Assembly (NCBI RefSeq): GCF_030272615.1
Contig: NC_081405.1
Span: 574,395,252 to 574,459,251, forward strand
DNA length: 64,000 bases
DNA from: Cryptomeria japonica
Taxonomy: Eukaryota > Streptophyta > Pinopsida > Cupressales > Cupressaceae
Direction of reading: 5' to 3'
The translations under genes were made by a program, and so were the position numbers. The notes beneath the pieces are model-generated. The model was not told the origin of the DNA. It searched no databases and worked only from the letters and a program-made list of their open reading frames with translations. This document shows, piece after piece, positions 1 to 12,079 of this stretch. Position 1 is the first letter of the stretch; each line of letters begins with the position of its first letter.

Positions 1-471
1 GCTCATGGGCTTTTCGGCAAATGGTTCGGTTATGGCGCTTTGAACTCTGAGATCCAGCAATGGCTGAAATCCTTCATGGGAAATCAGATAAGTATCATGA
101 GTTTAGAGAATGATTTTTTATTTATCAATTGCAATACTGTGGATCTTAAAAAAAATTTACTTAAAAATAATCATAGATATTTTAAGGGCTATTGCTTCAA
201 ATTTTTTAATTGGAAACCTAATTTCTCCCCTAAAGACATTGAGAAACTTAGGTTTCCAAAGTGGTTTCGATTTTCAAATATGCCAGTAGAATTAATCCAC
301 AGTACTATCCTTAAAAAATTAGGAGATTTTCTAGGAGGTTTTGAGGGTTTGGAGGATAATTATCTGGAATCCTCTGATATTAAAATTCTAGCCAATGCTA
401 AGATAGGAAAATCAACATTTGATCCCATCAAAATTATCACAAATTATTCAATATATGAAATCAAACCATAG
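1..471 (+). pseudogene. LINE ORF1 fragment, DUF4283-like RNA-binding domain
   Basis: The frame is open from the first base of the window to the stop at 469-471, so the start is outside. The protein has the DUF4283 pattern: a short strand, then NxxRYFKGYCFKFFNW near residues 48-60, then a KWFRFSNMPVELI-like segment and an LGDFLG segment. DUF4283 is the N-terminal domain of plant LINE ORF1 proteins and is thought to bind RNA in the ribonucleoprotein particle. No CCHC zinc knuckle can be seen afterwards; the following kilobase is lysine-rich and broken. The family call is secure; the function of this copy is lost. Confidence 0.8.
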
Positions 472-1430
472 ATCCTCGCGAAAGAATTCATTCCTAGGAC
501 TGTAATTCCCCCTTTTCAGGAGTCAAAGAAAATTTTCCAAAAGGCAATGAAGGAGATGGAGTTGAACATAAAATTCAACCCTATGGGCAGTTTTTTGTTT
601 AACAAACAATATCTTGGGGCTAAGGAATAAAAAAACACACATAGAAAAATAGAAAGTAAAAGAAATGAAATCAAACTTACTGAACCAGTAGAGGAACATA
701 AGAGGATAGCTATTGTGAATAAACAAAGTTTATCACAGAATTCTATACCAGTAGCCGACATGACTCCTACAAATTTAAGCAATGAAGGAGCAACTAATAG
801 CTCCCTAATTTTTGAGACCAACCCCATTGACTAGGAGGCTTTACCGGCTCAAAATAAGATCTCATTAGAGGAAGATAAAATACTAAGCAACCTTGCTTCA
901 ATCACGGAAGATAGGGTTATAGGTCTAAAAAAAAGAAAAAGAATAAGAACAAAAAAGGAAAAGGAAAAAACAAAAAATGAAAGAACAAAAAGGGAAAAAA
1001 TCACATCACAGACAACAACATTAAGGATAGGGGTGCGGATGCAAGAAGAGAAGTAGAAGATAAGTGTATATTTGAGTATGTTGGAAACTCTGTCATAGAT
1101 GACCTCATTGAGTTATTTATTGATGAGATAGCTGATGAGGAAGAACTTGCATTACAGAAAACACTGTTAGCCAGATAGTTATGTAAACCTGACACTGAGG
1201 ATATGGCCAATCCCCCCTTTGGTGTTGTGGAAAATGAAAATATGGAATGCTTGGGGATTGCTAACACCGTGGTGTACTGCTCCCCCCCAGACTTTGCCAT
1301 TGACCTAAAAAAGTGGGGGAGGAAATCCATTTCTGAATTGCTCACCAGGGCTGGAAGTGCGGTGGGTCAAACTAAAATTACTAACCACTTTGAGGCAAGG
1401 AAGGGGAAGATCCTTCCCAATGAACTATGA
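472..1430 (+). pseudogene. Degenerate 3' part of LINE ORF1
   Basis: This stretch joins the DUF4283 domain to ORF2. It is A-rich on the plus strand and has a lysine-rich patch at about 925-1000, as expected of an ORF1 C-terminus. No frame stays open for long. The last open piece, 1203-1430, ends in a TGA at 1428-1430 that overlaps the ATG of ORF2 (1427-1429). Domain assignment rests on position only; no zinc knuckle was found. Confidence 0.5.
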
Positions 1431-2768
1431 AACTCCTTACGTGGAATGTTACGGGCATGAATGCTCCTAACAAGCAGTGTATCTTAAAACGATGCATTGC
1501 CAAATACAACCTGGAATTATTCTTAATACAGGAGACAAACTAAATAACAGTGAATTAACAAACTTAAAGAGAAAAATAGGTATCAGAGAACTTCAGGGTC
1601 AAACTGCCTATGGAGCATCTGGTGGTCTAGCCATCATATGGGACTCTAGGCAAGTTTCATTCAAACTTATAAGGAAGAACCCGAATTGGATGTGTGGAAA
1701 TGTTTTAAGAATCAAAATTAACTTAAACTTCATTATAATTAATGTTTAAGGCCCCACCCAAACACAGGAAAAAAACAAGTTTGGGATGAAATTGAGAATT
1801 TCCTTCTAAGTGATAATGAACAAACTTACCTAATTGGTAGGGATTTCAATGCAATTTTGGACCCCAAGGAAAAGTGGGGCGGAAATAACAAAATGACTCA
1901 GTCATGCTTAGATTTTAGGAACTGGAAGCATAAATGTAACTTGTTGGAATTAAAAGCCAGGAACGAAGCCTTCACCGGGAATAATAGAAGACAAGGCTTT
2001 TGCAACATTGCAGAAAAACTTGATAGATTCTTCCTATGTGGAAATCTGACAAAGTCTCCTGAAACCTCTATCCTCCTGCTCTCTGGATCAGATCATTTCC
2101 TAGTCCAATTAATAATAACAAAAGCACTAAAACCGACAAAAATTCCCTTTCACTTTGAAAAGATGTTGCTCAGAGATGAAAATCTATTACAACTTATTGA
2201 AAATTGGTGGAATGAAACTAAAGTCATTGGTTCCAAGACTTTCAAAGTAGTAACCAAACTTAAAAAGATTAAGCAACAATTAACAATTTGGAATAAAGAA
2301 CCCTTTGGCAATATCTTTTCACAAAAAATAGAGATTGAGAAGGAGATGGATATTATCAATGAAGAGGTGATCAAGAATCAGATGAATAACATCTTCTATC
2401 AAAAGGAAAAAATCAATTTGGCTCGGTATGAAGAAATCTTAGCTCATGAAGAAATTTATTGGAAACAGAAATCTAGGGATCACTGGCTTGAGGCTGGTGA
2501 TAGAAATACAAGGTTCTTTCATAATAGCACAAAATGTCATAGAACTATAAATAGAATCAACAAGATCAAATTGGTATCAGGGGATTTTACTGAAAATCCT
2601 GAGCTAATTGCTAGAGCTGCAGTGGAGTATTTTAAGACTATCCTTAACAATAGGGAGGGCTCCAAATGGACTAAGGAGAGTGACTTTTTAAAATACATCC
2701 CGAAATTAATATCAAAGGAACACAACCTAATACTTAACAAAAAACTAACTGTGGAAGAAGTAGAATAA
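1427..2768 (+). pseudogene. LINE ORF2, N-terminal AP-like endonuclease domain (broken)
   Basis: The start is the ATG at 1427, because the residues that follow (MKLLTWNVTGMNAPNK, then FLIQET) are the standard opening of plant LINE endonucleases, with the metal-binding N and E present. The frame stops just after QET near 1540, continues in a second frame with ASGGLAIIWD (up to 1749), then in a third with GRDFNAIL at about 1841-1858, LDRFF and SDHFLV. These match the catalytic D-x-N and the final SDH motif. The enzyme family nicks target DNA to prime reverse transcription. At least two frameshifts and one stop separate the pieces. Confidence 0.85.
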
Positions 2769-4347
2769 ACTTTATTTCAAATGGGTCCAGATAAGGCTCC
2801 TGGTCCCAACGGGTTCCTTGCTCACTTTTTAAAAAAATGTTGGGGCTTCATGGGCATGGAAATTACTGAGGCCTTAGAAGGGATGAGAAATTCAGGGAAA
2901 ATTCTCAAAGAACTTAATAATACATTCATAGCCTTAATCCCAAAGAAGGAGATTGTGGATAGTTTTGAGGACTATCACCCAATAGCCTTATGTAACACTC
3001 TCTATAAATTATTCACAAAAACAATGGCAAATAGATTACTTACCCTCCTCCCCATAATAATTAGTGAGGAACACACAAGTTTTGTGCCTAATAGATCCAT
3101 TTATGATGGTATAATCATTGCTCAGGAAGCTATCCATACAATACAAAACAATAAAGCACCAAGTATGCTGATTAAATTGGATATTAAAAAGGCATATGAT
3201 AAAGTAGATTGGCACTTTCTTTGCAAATGTTTGGAATCTTTTGGCTTTAATAAGTAATGGATTAATTTGGTCTTTGAATGTATTTCTACACCTAGGGTTT
3301 CAATCCTAGTCAATGGGGCCTTAGAAGGCTTCTTTGAAATTTCTAGAGGCCTCAGACAAGGGGATCCCCTCTTCCCCCTTTCTCTTCATTATAATGGCAG
3401 AATCACTAGGGAGAGTGATTAATTGGGCTAGAGAAAAGTCTCAGCTAATTGGTATTAAAATCACCTCCAACATGGAGCCTATCACCCATCAACAATTTGT
3501 TGATGACACCATGTTGTTTGGGTCGAGCAGCCCTTTTGAGGCAAAAACAATTAAAAAAATCTTGAATAGCTACACCAGCATCTCTGGTCAAGAAATTAAC
3601 ACTATGAAGTCTAATATAACCTTCTTTAACACAAATAAAGAACTACAAACAAGAATTCTTAAAATCCTTCAATATAAAGCAGGAGAATTGCCATGTAAAT
3701 ACTTGGGACTCCCCATAGACAAAGGTACTAGATCTTCCAATCTCTGGAATCAGGTTGTCTCCAAAATTACAAATAGAATATCCTCATGGAAAGGGAAATG
3801 GCTATCCTCTGCGGGGAAGGCCACTATGATCAAGGCAGTCCTCTCGGCTATGCCTATTTACCAACTCTCATGTATGGATCTCCCTGCATCCAAGAGGAAG
3901 GAGATCACAAAACACATAAGAACTTTTTTTTGGCAAGGCTCTGAAGACAAATTTAGACTTCCGTTGATCACTTGGGATAGGATATGCTCACCTAAGGAGA
4001 TGGGAGGCTTGGGCATCAAAGACCTTTTCATCCAGTGCAAAGCGTTGGGGGCTAAGTTAGTTTGGCATATGTATTCTAACCCCAATGCTAAATGGGCACG
4101 CACCCTATTTAACAAATATCTGCATAACCTAGACCCTATATGCATCTTTAGGATTTCTCACCCCCCTAAGGGCTCTAGAATTTGGAACTTTATGCAAGAT
4201 TGTAGAAGCATCATATCAGACAAGCTAACTTGGTGCATTGGCAATGGGCAGGATGCCCTTTTTTGGAGAGACTCTTGGGAAGCCTATCCCCCCCTCAACA
4301 CTCTTCATAATTTCAATAAATTCATACCCACCCTTGAAGGACTCTAG
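2769..4347 (+). pseudogene. LINE ORF2, reverse transcriptase domain (broken)
   Basis: Motifs in order are GPDKAPGPNGF (2781), IALIPKK, YHPIALCN, KLDIKKAYDKVDW with the first catalytic Asp (3172-3210), GLRQGDPL (3349-3369), and QFVDDTMLF with the two catalytic Asp residues (3493-3522). This is RVT_1 of the L1 clade. The YxDD-type motif is intact, but the frame is cut by a stop at 3255-3257 and shifts immediately after QGDPL near 3370. The thumb and C-terminal region (CKYLGLPI, WKGKWLSSAGK) follow to the stop at 4345-4347. Confidence 0.88.
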
Positions 4348-5631
4348 GGTATTCATGTAAAAGATTATATTGAAGAATTTAGCATTAGGCATCTGAAAAA
4401 ATGGAGATGGAAATCAATGGATCATCTTAACATTCCGGCCCAAGAATGATCCCTCCTGTCTAAGATCCTAGCCTCAAGAAATGTTTCCCTATCTCCTAAT
4501 ATAGATAAATTGATTTGGGATGGATCCAAAAAGGGAAGATATGAAACAAAGGAGGGTTACAAACATATTCTGAATAAAAATCATAATCCCCGCTCCAATC
4601 TACCCTTAACTCTGTGTTGGGATAAAAGGTGCCTTCCGAAAGCAGGTCTGTTTGCATGGTTGGCTATTCAAAACTGAATCCTCACAACTGACACCTTTAG
4701 GAAACTTGGATATGAAGCACCGAGCAGGTACCCTTTATGTGAAAAGGAAGAAGAAAATTCCAATCACCTCCTAGTAACTTGCGATTATGCTCATAATTGT
4801 TGGGGTTGGTTAAGAAATTAGTTGATCTGGTATTACCCTATTCCTAATAATATTTTTGATCTATTCCATGCCTGGCCAATCAGGAATATATGATGCATGT
4901 TTGAAAATTTATGGATCATTGCCCCATCCATCATGATCTGGGAAATCTGCAAGGAAAGAAATAGGAGGATTTTTAAGGATAGCAAAATGCAATGGTATCA
5001 ATTGACCAATAAAATTGAAGCTACCATAGTTGAAATAATAAATAACCAAACCCTAAATTATGAGAGAGATGTCAACATGACCTACTGGGATGAAAAAATG
5101 AAACTAAGATGGAAAGGTCTAAAGATTCCCCCCTTCATTGGTAAAGTCCCCCCATCAAACTCGTTGTTATGTAAGGAATGTAAGTAGATCCCTCCTAATA
5201 GTGGATGGTTTAAATTAAACTTTGATGGAGCCTCGAGGGGTAACCCTGGGAGAGCGGGTCTGGGCTGTAGCCTCCATAATTCAAATAGGGATGAGGTGGC
5301 CTTTATGGCTTTACCCTTTGGCTTATGTACAAATAATGTAGCAAAAATGCAAGCACTTGCTATAGGAATAAATTTAAGTATTATACTTAATATTAAGAGG
5401 ATTGTCATTGAAGGAGATTCGACCATTATCATCAATGCCCTTAGAAAAGGGGCTATGCTTGACTGGAGACTAAATGCCTCCTTGGCAAAAAAAATGATAA
5501 ACATAAAAACATTTGATAGGGCCATCTTTAATCATATTTACAGGGAAGGTAACAAAAGAGTTGACTCCCTCGCTAACATGGGAGCTGATGGCAAGACAAT
5601 AATTCATGTAGCTCCCAGCATTAACCCTTAA
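4348..5631 (+). pseudogene. LINE ORF2 C-terminus: zf-RVT-like segment and RNase H
   Basis: A zf-RVT-like segment is visible at about 4615-4830 (CLPKAGLFAWLA, then CEKEEENSNHLLVTC). An RNase H domain of the plant-LINE kind covers about 5190-5631: FDGASRGNPG (first Asp), NNVAKMQALAIGI, VIEGDS (second Asp) and VDSLANMGA (last Asp). The second acidic catalytic residue is replaced: families with this motif have Glu where this copy has Lys, a GAR to AAR change. Several in-frame stops occur at about 4450, 4675 and 4820, so nothing functional remains. Confidence 0.82.
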
Positions 5632-6021
5632 AAAATTATTATAACTAGTCATAAATAGTCTCCATTCTACATGTTGGCTGTCATATAAGAGGATCTTACT
5701 CAAAAATTTGTAGGAGCCTTGTCCTAATTCCCCTGATTATAAGCATCTATGGCTCCATAGGAACCATCTAACTTTCTTAACAACTTTATGTTGACTTTAA
5801 CAAGTCAACATACACATCTTTTAATCTATGTATATATATATATATATATAGATCCATTTATATATATAAACACAAATATATATAGACATATACTTAAAAT
5901 CATATATACTCATATTTATATATAAACATCATCAAATTCATGCATATATATACATCTATACTTACATACATATATATATACATATATAAAAACATTTATA
6001 TAGATATAGACATATACAAAC

Positions 6022-6053
<32 letters not shown>

Positions 6054-6826
6054 TTATTTAAACATATATTTTATATATATATATATATAAAATATATAGG
6101 TAAATATATTTTTAATCATATATTTTAATTATTCAAATTTATATATAAACATATATTTTAAATTATTCATACAATATAGACAATATATATATCTGTATGT
6201 ATATATATGGGGAGGGATATATATATATATACAAGTATATATATAATCTATTTATAAATAAGTATATTTTACATAAATATTAATCTGGTTATCTAAATAT
6301 ATATAGATTTCAAGATTCAGACCATTTCAGATATATCTCTCATGACAATTATCCGAAACTCACACTTAAATAAGAAACATATCAAAACTTACTCATATTA
6401 AGACTTTAGACACTCATATCCTTATTCTTATAATCTTCACATACTTATATAAATATAAATAGATATTTTATATACATATATATTTAAAAAACTCATAAAT
6501 ATATATACACAGCACCAGATTTAGATATATATATATATATATATATTTTATATCATTTATTCATTTTTTAACCCGAAATCAATATCATTAATCAGTAGAC
6601 TTTTTCATGTTTATAGTTTACTCTATCTTAGCCAAAAACAACTATAGAACTTTTCAGTTTTAACTTGATTTAATTCTCATCAAGATTAAGGATTAGCATT
6701 TAATCTTGAGTACCACACCTAGAGGCCTTTACGTCCTTTAACTCATAGAACAAAGGCGGATCATTAATTTAGCAGATGGTAGTACTCATATTTAAACCCA
6801 CAGATAGGAGCACTTGAACATCATAG
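5632..6826. repeat. AT-rich microsatellite tract, (TA)n-dominated
   Basis: From about 5829 to 6560 the sequence is largely TA, ATAC and TATAAA runs, with pure (TA)n blocks near 5829-5849, 6028-6052 and 6525-6545. Short open frames in it (for example 5940-6128) are made of Ile/Tyr codons and are not genes. The tract follows the LINE 3' end within about 200 bp. The rest, up to 6826, is AT-rich single-copy-looking sequence with no recognised feature. Confidence 0.85.
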
Positions 6827-7723
6827 TTGGCAGGATCCCCACAAAATCCTTATAATAATGATATGTTAGGGCTTCGGTGTGAGGCGTACTCACTTGTTCT
6901 TCTGCCAAAATTAATTTGGGCTCCTCAACATTATTTTACCACATATGGCGCATCATTCAAGGATATGTGCTATTTTGTATCTAATGAGATCCATCCAAAG
7001 TGGGTTTTGGTGTGCATGTTTTTAGAAAGAATGAGCAAACTTAGCTCTTTTACATCATGAACTCATTCGGCTACTAACCAAATCTTTAGATTTAATAGGA
7101 GATGCTTTGTAATATTACAGAGACCCAGAATTGAGGAAAATCAGGTGATGGATACCCTGATTAAACTTTGCAGTTCGAAGCAGCAAATGGCTTTTGAAGG
7201 GGCCATCACTAGAGATCGCCTCAAGTGCATCATGCATCTTCCCCATACCTTAGTGATTGATGCAGTTGAGAACATCCTGGGCCTAGACTTTCTCACAAAT
7301 TTAGATAGAACCAGGGCCAACACGGATGTGGCCACCATGTTTCTTGCTGTGACTGTAAGCTCCACCAAAAATCGTGAGGAAACAAGTGCTCTGTGTAGAG
7401 AGGTCTTCACTACCTCTATCTTGGGTGATCTTGAGTGGGTTTTAGTCAATATTGACAATGAGTGGACTATCCCTTGGCCGCAGAATTATGATATTCTCAT
7501 TTGAAATAATAGGCCAGTTCCTCGACTCCCTATTATCTCCATGGATGGCATGCCTGTCTTCGAGGAAAGGCTTGAGGTAATCAACAGAAATGTCAAATTT
7601 TTTCTCTTCTTATTTCATGTGAGACACCCTCTAAAACCCACTTGGTTTAAGGACTTCCTCAAAGCCGAGGGTCTGGTTCTAAAGGATGAGAATTCTTCTA
7701 CCTCGTCTTCTGGGTCAGAGTGA
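6827..7723 (+). pseudogene. Unrecognised coding relic, about 300 codons with two in-frame TGA stops
   Basis: I do not recognise the family. One frame stays open from about 6827 to 7723 apart from TGA codons at 7058-7060 and 7502-7504, with no frameshift. The conceptual protein is of normal composition, with FTTYGASFKDMCYFVSNEI early on, a segment with CIMHLPHTLVIDAVENILG in the middle, and an acidic Ser-rich end (ENSSTSSSGSE) before the final stop. The even composition and the single frame argue for former coding. It could be an extra reading frame of a retroelement or a broken host gene. No LTR or terminal repeat borders it. Confidence 0.4.
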
Positions 7724-8860
7724 ATTGGCTCAGCTTTCTGGGAAGTGCTTGGGACCATTTTTGAAAATAATACAGAGTTATTTTGACTAACGACTTAGAT
7801 TATAGGGGTGATTATAGTAGATTACTATCTCTAAGTAAAACAAGGTTTATTTTGTAGTTAACAGAGACCAGGGCATAGATAGCAATTAGTATCAAATCTT
7901 AAAAAATAAACTAAAGTGACATTTAGGACACTAAATTAGTATGATATTATGCTAAAAATTACTAAGACTTAATAGGCATGAAGGAATATCTATTATATAC
8001 ACATATATCAGCATTTTGTTTTGAACACCCAGCAATTTGAATAGATACTCTAGATATTTACAAGCATCTGGATGCATGCATCTATTGGTATTTATTCACA
8101 GTAGTAGTGATCATATCAGAATGGGTAATTTTGATTTATTTTGAATAGTAAATAATGACTGTAGCACTCAAATGCCACCTGCTGAAGTTCTCTATATTTT
8201 GACATCCCCCTGTCATAGCTTAAGATGGTGGACTATATGTGGCTAACATGCAAATTTTGAATATCCATTTATTCCATCATTTTCTTTGCTATAAATCTAC
8301 TAGGTAGGGTAGGTCGGTATGACTGAATCTCCTTTACCTACTCTTGTTGTTGTAGCCTTGACCTTATCCTTTATTAAGGACAACATCCAGGAGCATAAAC
8401 AAGAGTTCGTAAACTGAATATTATTAGGTTGGTTGGTTCATTGGTCAATCTTGTTCTAGCCTAATCATAATCCGAATCTCAATTCCGTTTCTTAAAATTT
8501 CTTTATTTTATGATTTGAAAGGCTAGGTTTTCACAAGAAATTGCATGATGGTAAGTGTCCAATTTTACAAATGAATTTTCAAATTATATAAATGTTTGGA
8601 TGACACTAACAAATCTGCCAAGTGTTTGAGAAACTAACAATGTAGGGCAAACAAGATATCTCGGGCAATTAAGGAGAGACTATAAATAACCAAAGAATAA
8701 CATCAACACCAAACTGCCAGAAGTTGAGGAAAATCATTAAATGATTATTGAAAACAATACTTTTGGGCTTGTAAGGGAAGGAAAAAATAAAAACACCCTC
8801 CTACCTGATTACCCTTGCCCGAGGTGATGATGTATTAAATCTGAAACTTTTATAAATGAT
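7724..8860. other. No gene seen
   Basis: AT-rich sequence without a long frame, terminal repeat or tandem structure that I can see. Only scattered short frames with no domain signature occur. Confidence 0.6.
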
Positions 8861-9008
8861 TTGCTGGATTATGGTCCCAGGCAAGGCCAGAGGTTTTCTC
8901 GCCTCCACTCTTTTCTACCGATGCCTGCACGAGTGGAGTATTGTATAATTTCAAAAATGATTAATAAAATTCTTGGCCTCGTCCTCTTATCGATCAAAAA
9001 AAAAAATT
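8861..9008 (+). mobile_element. Possible 3' tail of a LINE
   Basis: The segment ends in ATTAATAAAATTCTTGG, a pyrimidine-rich stretch, then TATCGATC followed by a run of 10 or more A at about 8997-9007. An AATAAA-like signal followed by a short pyrimidine block, a 'TATC' and poly-A is the usual look of plant LINE 3' ends. No RT sequence is attached, so this would be a strongly 5'-truncated insertion, or a chance resemblance. Confidence 0.3.
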
Positions 9009-9103
9009 TGATTTTCATCCTTATGAATTTTTATTTATTTGAATACAACATACTTTTACATTTAATATAAGATTAAATTTTAATTACCGAGATACTTTGC
9101 ATA

Positions 9104-9605
9104 TGCTGATTTTTTGTTTAGCTTGAAAGGTGGAATGGAGTTTCTTTAAAGCAACTGGAGTTGGATATTTAGCAACAAATTTATTTTTATTCTTTAAATG
9201 AATATTTATAAGTTTGTGACATTGAGGAAAACCAAGAGTGATTTTATATATGATTTAAAACCAAAGAAAGAAAGAAAAAACTATTTTCATGCAAGCTAAG
9301 TAAGGTAGCTGGGCTCTATATATGTATGATTGCTTTAGCAAGCTTGCATTATATTTTTGAAGAGAAAGTTTGTTTGTTGTTAGGCTAAATATAAGATCCA
9401 ACAATTGCAAGTTTTTATCCACACTAGGGTTTCCAGGATATATATTTGTTATTGTCTTTTCTGTGATTGGCTTCTGTTATTTGTTGCTTCCACTATTACT
9501 TTCTATTAATTAATCCAAAGTATTGATTGCTATAAATTAGATAGAGTTTCAATTTTGTGAGCTTATTGTGTAGTTAATCTATAGTTGGGTTATACTAAAT
9601 TAACA
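9104..9605 (+). repeat. Copia 5' LTR (502 bp)
   Basis: The boundaries come from alignment with the 3' copy: it starts TGCTGATTTTTTGT (the 3' copy has TGTTGCCTTTTTGT) and ends ATTAACA in both. The end abuts the primer-binding site at 9606. Confidence 0.9.
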
Positions 9606-9617
9606 TGGTATCAGAGC
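9606..9617 (+). other. Copia primer-binding site (initiator tRNA-Met)
   Basis: TGGTATCAGAGC directly after the 5' LTR is the exact complement of the 3' end of plant initiator tRNA-Met, used as primer for minus-strand DNA by most copia elements. Confidence 0.95.
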
Positions 9618-9661
9618 TCTAAACTCTAAATACAAAAATATTTTTCTCTCTTGTTTATTTT

Positions 9662-10500
9662 GTGGCTATAGCATCTAATGTTTGATGTGAGGACAGGCTT
9701 GAGGGTGCATCTAACTTCTTACAATGGAAGGTTCAAATTACATATGTTCTCAAGGAGAACAGGTTGTTGATCTATGCTAGTAGAGAAGTGACGCCACCAA
9801 CAAATAATCCTGTTGCTTTGGATTCGGATGAAGTCAAGGAGGCCAAGGATCAAAGGATCATTCTTGATGGAGTAAGAGATCATTTAATTCCTCCTCTATC
9901 AGGGAAAGACACTACCAAGGAGATGTGGGATACGCTCACAAGACATTATCAAAGCAATTATCAGAGTCATAAGATGATGCTCAAGGATAAATTGCATAAT
10001 ACCAAGATGTCTAAAGGTGAGAGTGTGACCTCTTACTTGTCCAAGCTGACACAAGTCAGATATGAGCTAGGTGTTGTTAGAGAGACGATTGCTGAAAATG
10101 AGTTAATCAATATAGCCTTGAATGGTTTTCCGAAGCACTGGGAAATGTTTGTAAAGTGCGTTGTCAGTAGAGATCGACTGCCTGATTGGGCGAGGCTTTG
10201 GGATGATTTTGTTTAAGAGAAAATCCATGAACGTTCTCATCGAGTAGATCAAAGGAGGAAGGGTCAAGACGAAGAAAATCTTGCTCTTGCAAGCAAAGGT
10301 AAGCAAAAGTCTAATAAACGCAAAATAGAAGGTTCTTCTTCCAAGAATGGGAAGAAGAAATATTTGAGGAAGATAAAATATTTTGGTCACCATTAGATGG
10401 GTTATTGTGCCAGTCAATGTCCAAACAAGAAAAATAAGGACAAGAAGAAGAAGCAAGTTCTTCCTACAACCGAGGTGGATGAGTTTGCATCATGATTTGA
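9662..10500 (+). pseudogene. Copia gag (UBN2-type) with zinc knuckle
   Basis: The segment reads LEGASNFLQWKVQI, then KDTTKEMWDTLTRHYQ and LSKLTQVRYEL, which is the UBN2 / gag-polypeptide pattern of copia capsid proteins. A CCHC-like knuckle (YFGHHxMGYCASQCPNKK) lies at about 10379-10440. It would form the virus-like particle. Stops occur near 9685, at 10214-10216, in the knuckle (a TAG in place of the Gln expected) and at about 10495 (TGA). The longest open piece, 9764-10216, begins inside the domain. Confidence 0.85.
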
Positions 10501-10900
10501 GAATAAGTTTACACTCATTTCCTCTCTCTCAAGTTCACCTGCAAGCAGGGTATGGTATATTGATAGTTGGGCTTCTTGCTACATGATTGGAGTCAAAGAA
10601 TGTTTCACCAAGTTAGAGGAGAAGAAGAAGAATTTCTATATTGATCTCAAAGATAATTCCAAGTACCATGCAACTGGTGTTGGCACCATCAAGTTTTAGA
10701 GGGAGTCTGGTAAACCCTTGTTGGTGGAGGATGTGATGTATGTCCCTAGCATGACAAATAATTTAATAATGGTTTCTACTTTGGAAGACATGGGTTACAT
10801 CGTAACCTTTGAAAGGGGAAAATTATATATTCATTCCAAGGATTCCAAAGTTGCAAAATGATAAGAGTTAGGGACGATAACTTGTTTTGGTTATAGTTTG
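10501..10900 (+). pseudogene. Copia protease
   Basis: The motif WYIDSWASCYMIG at about 10554-10592 corresponds to the copia aspartic protease motif WxxDSGAS. The Gly of the catalytic D-S-G is Trp here, so this copy could not cleave the polyprotein. VEDVMYVPSMTNNLIMVSTL follows, as expected downstream of the active site. Stops such as the TAG at about 10699 interrupt it. Confidence 0.8.
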
Positions 10901-10919
10901 AGCTAGCACATGCATTAGT

Positions 10920-11835
10920 AAGTAGTTGTATAGGGAAAGGAGAATTGTGGCACAAGAGGATGGCTCATCTTCACCATGGAGAACTTAATATGCTCAAGGA
11001 AATAGTGATGGGGCTTCCTGAGATGGAGACAAAAATAATGAGGTGTGCAAGGGTTGTGCTCTTTGGAAATATGCCAAGACCACTTTTCCAAGTAGAAATA
11101 ATAGATCTAAAGGGATTTTAGATCTTATACAATCCGATGTATGTGGGCCTATGTACACAAGATTAGTGAATGGGTATGAGTATTATGTTACTTTCATTGA
11201 TGATTTCTCCATGAAGATGTGGATATATTTTATAAAGAGAAAAGTTGAGGCCTTTACTAGGTTCAAAGAGTTTAAGGCTCTTTTGGAGAACTAGATAGGG
11301 AGGAAGATGAAGATACCGATGTTTGATGATAGAGGCAGGTATATCCTGAATACCTTCAAATATTTTTATTCTCAGGAAGGTATCAAGGAAGAGTTGATAA
11401 TTACGTACAACCCTCAATAGAATGAGGTTGTTTAGTGAAAGAAAAGGACTATAGTTGGAGTAGCCAAGGCCATGCTTCATGATCAGGACTTGCCTTAGTT
11501 CTTATGGGAAGAAGAAATACAACAATGTATTAGCAGAATAGGAGCCCTCACAAAGTGTTGGGTAAATTTACTCTAGAAGAGGTGTTAAGTGATAAGAAAC
11601 TATATTTGGGTCACATTCGCATCTTTGGGTGCCTTGTTTATTGTCACATTCCTGTGGAGAAAAGAACCAAGTTAGAACCAACTATAGAGAATGGTATCCT
11701 TGTTGGGTATAATGAAACTTCTAAGGCTTATTGGGTTTACATTCCTTCCCTCAAGAAAAAACTTGTTCATAGAGATGTGAAGTTCAAGGAGCAGAGGGCT
11801 CTTCAAAAGTCTAGCAACTTGATGAATGAGTAGGA
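10920..11835 (+). pseudogene. Copia integrase
   Basis: The zinc-binding domain begins with LWHKRMAHLHHGEL (about 10950) and ends with CKGCALWKYAK (11045). The core follows with IQSDVCGPM (first Asp, 11130) and FIDDFSMKMWIYFIK; the part that should hold the second Asp and the Glu (11300-11440) is broken by TAG stops. The GKP-like end with LGHIRIFGCLVYCHIP and GILVGYN (11600-11710) is in good order. Integrase before RT defines this as copia rather than gypsy. Confidence 0.87.
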
Positions 11836-12079
11836 GAAACCATCCACGATTGAGGCAACACAAATTCCTCAAACTTTAGTCACATAAGCTAGAGAGCAAA
11901 GAAAGCAAGACAAATAGGATTAGTAGGAGGAACAAAGAATTCCCCAGCCTCATATTCCTATTACAAAGAAGAGGTGAAATAGGGTAGTTGAGCAGACTTT
12001 AAGAGAGGCCCAAGAATATATTGGTGATCCACAAGATTAAGTCAAATAAAGAAAGGCTCATAGACATTATTCTGAGCAT

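Larger units (their letters stand above)
1..5631 (+). mobile_element. Decayed plant L1-type LINE (non-LTR retrotransposon), 5' end outside the window
   Basis: The domain order is ORF1 with a DUF4283-like domain, then ORF2 with endonuclease, reverse transcriptase, a zf-RVT-like segment and RNase H. This is the standard order of plant L1-clade LINEs. There are no LTRs. The reading frame moves between all three phases and carries many stops, so this copy is dead. The 5' part lies before position 1. The 3' end is not sharply defined, because an AT-rich stretch follows the RNase H stop at 5629-5631 and no clear poly-A tail or target duplication is visible. Confidence 0.93.

Noticed and set aside
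5940-6128. Small Ile/Tyr-rich open frame
   Set aside because: Translation of (TA)n microsatellite.
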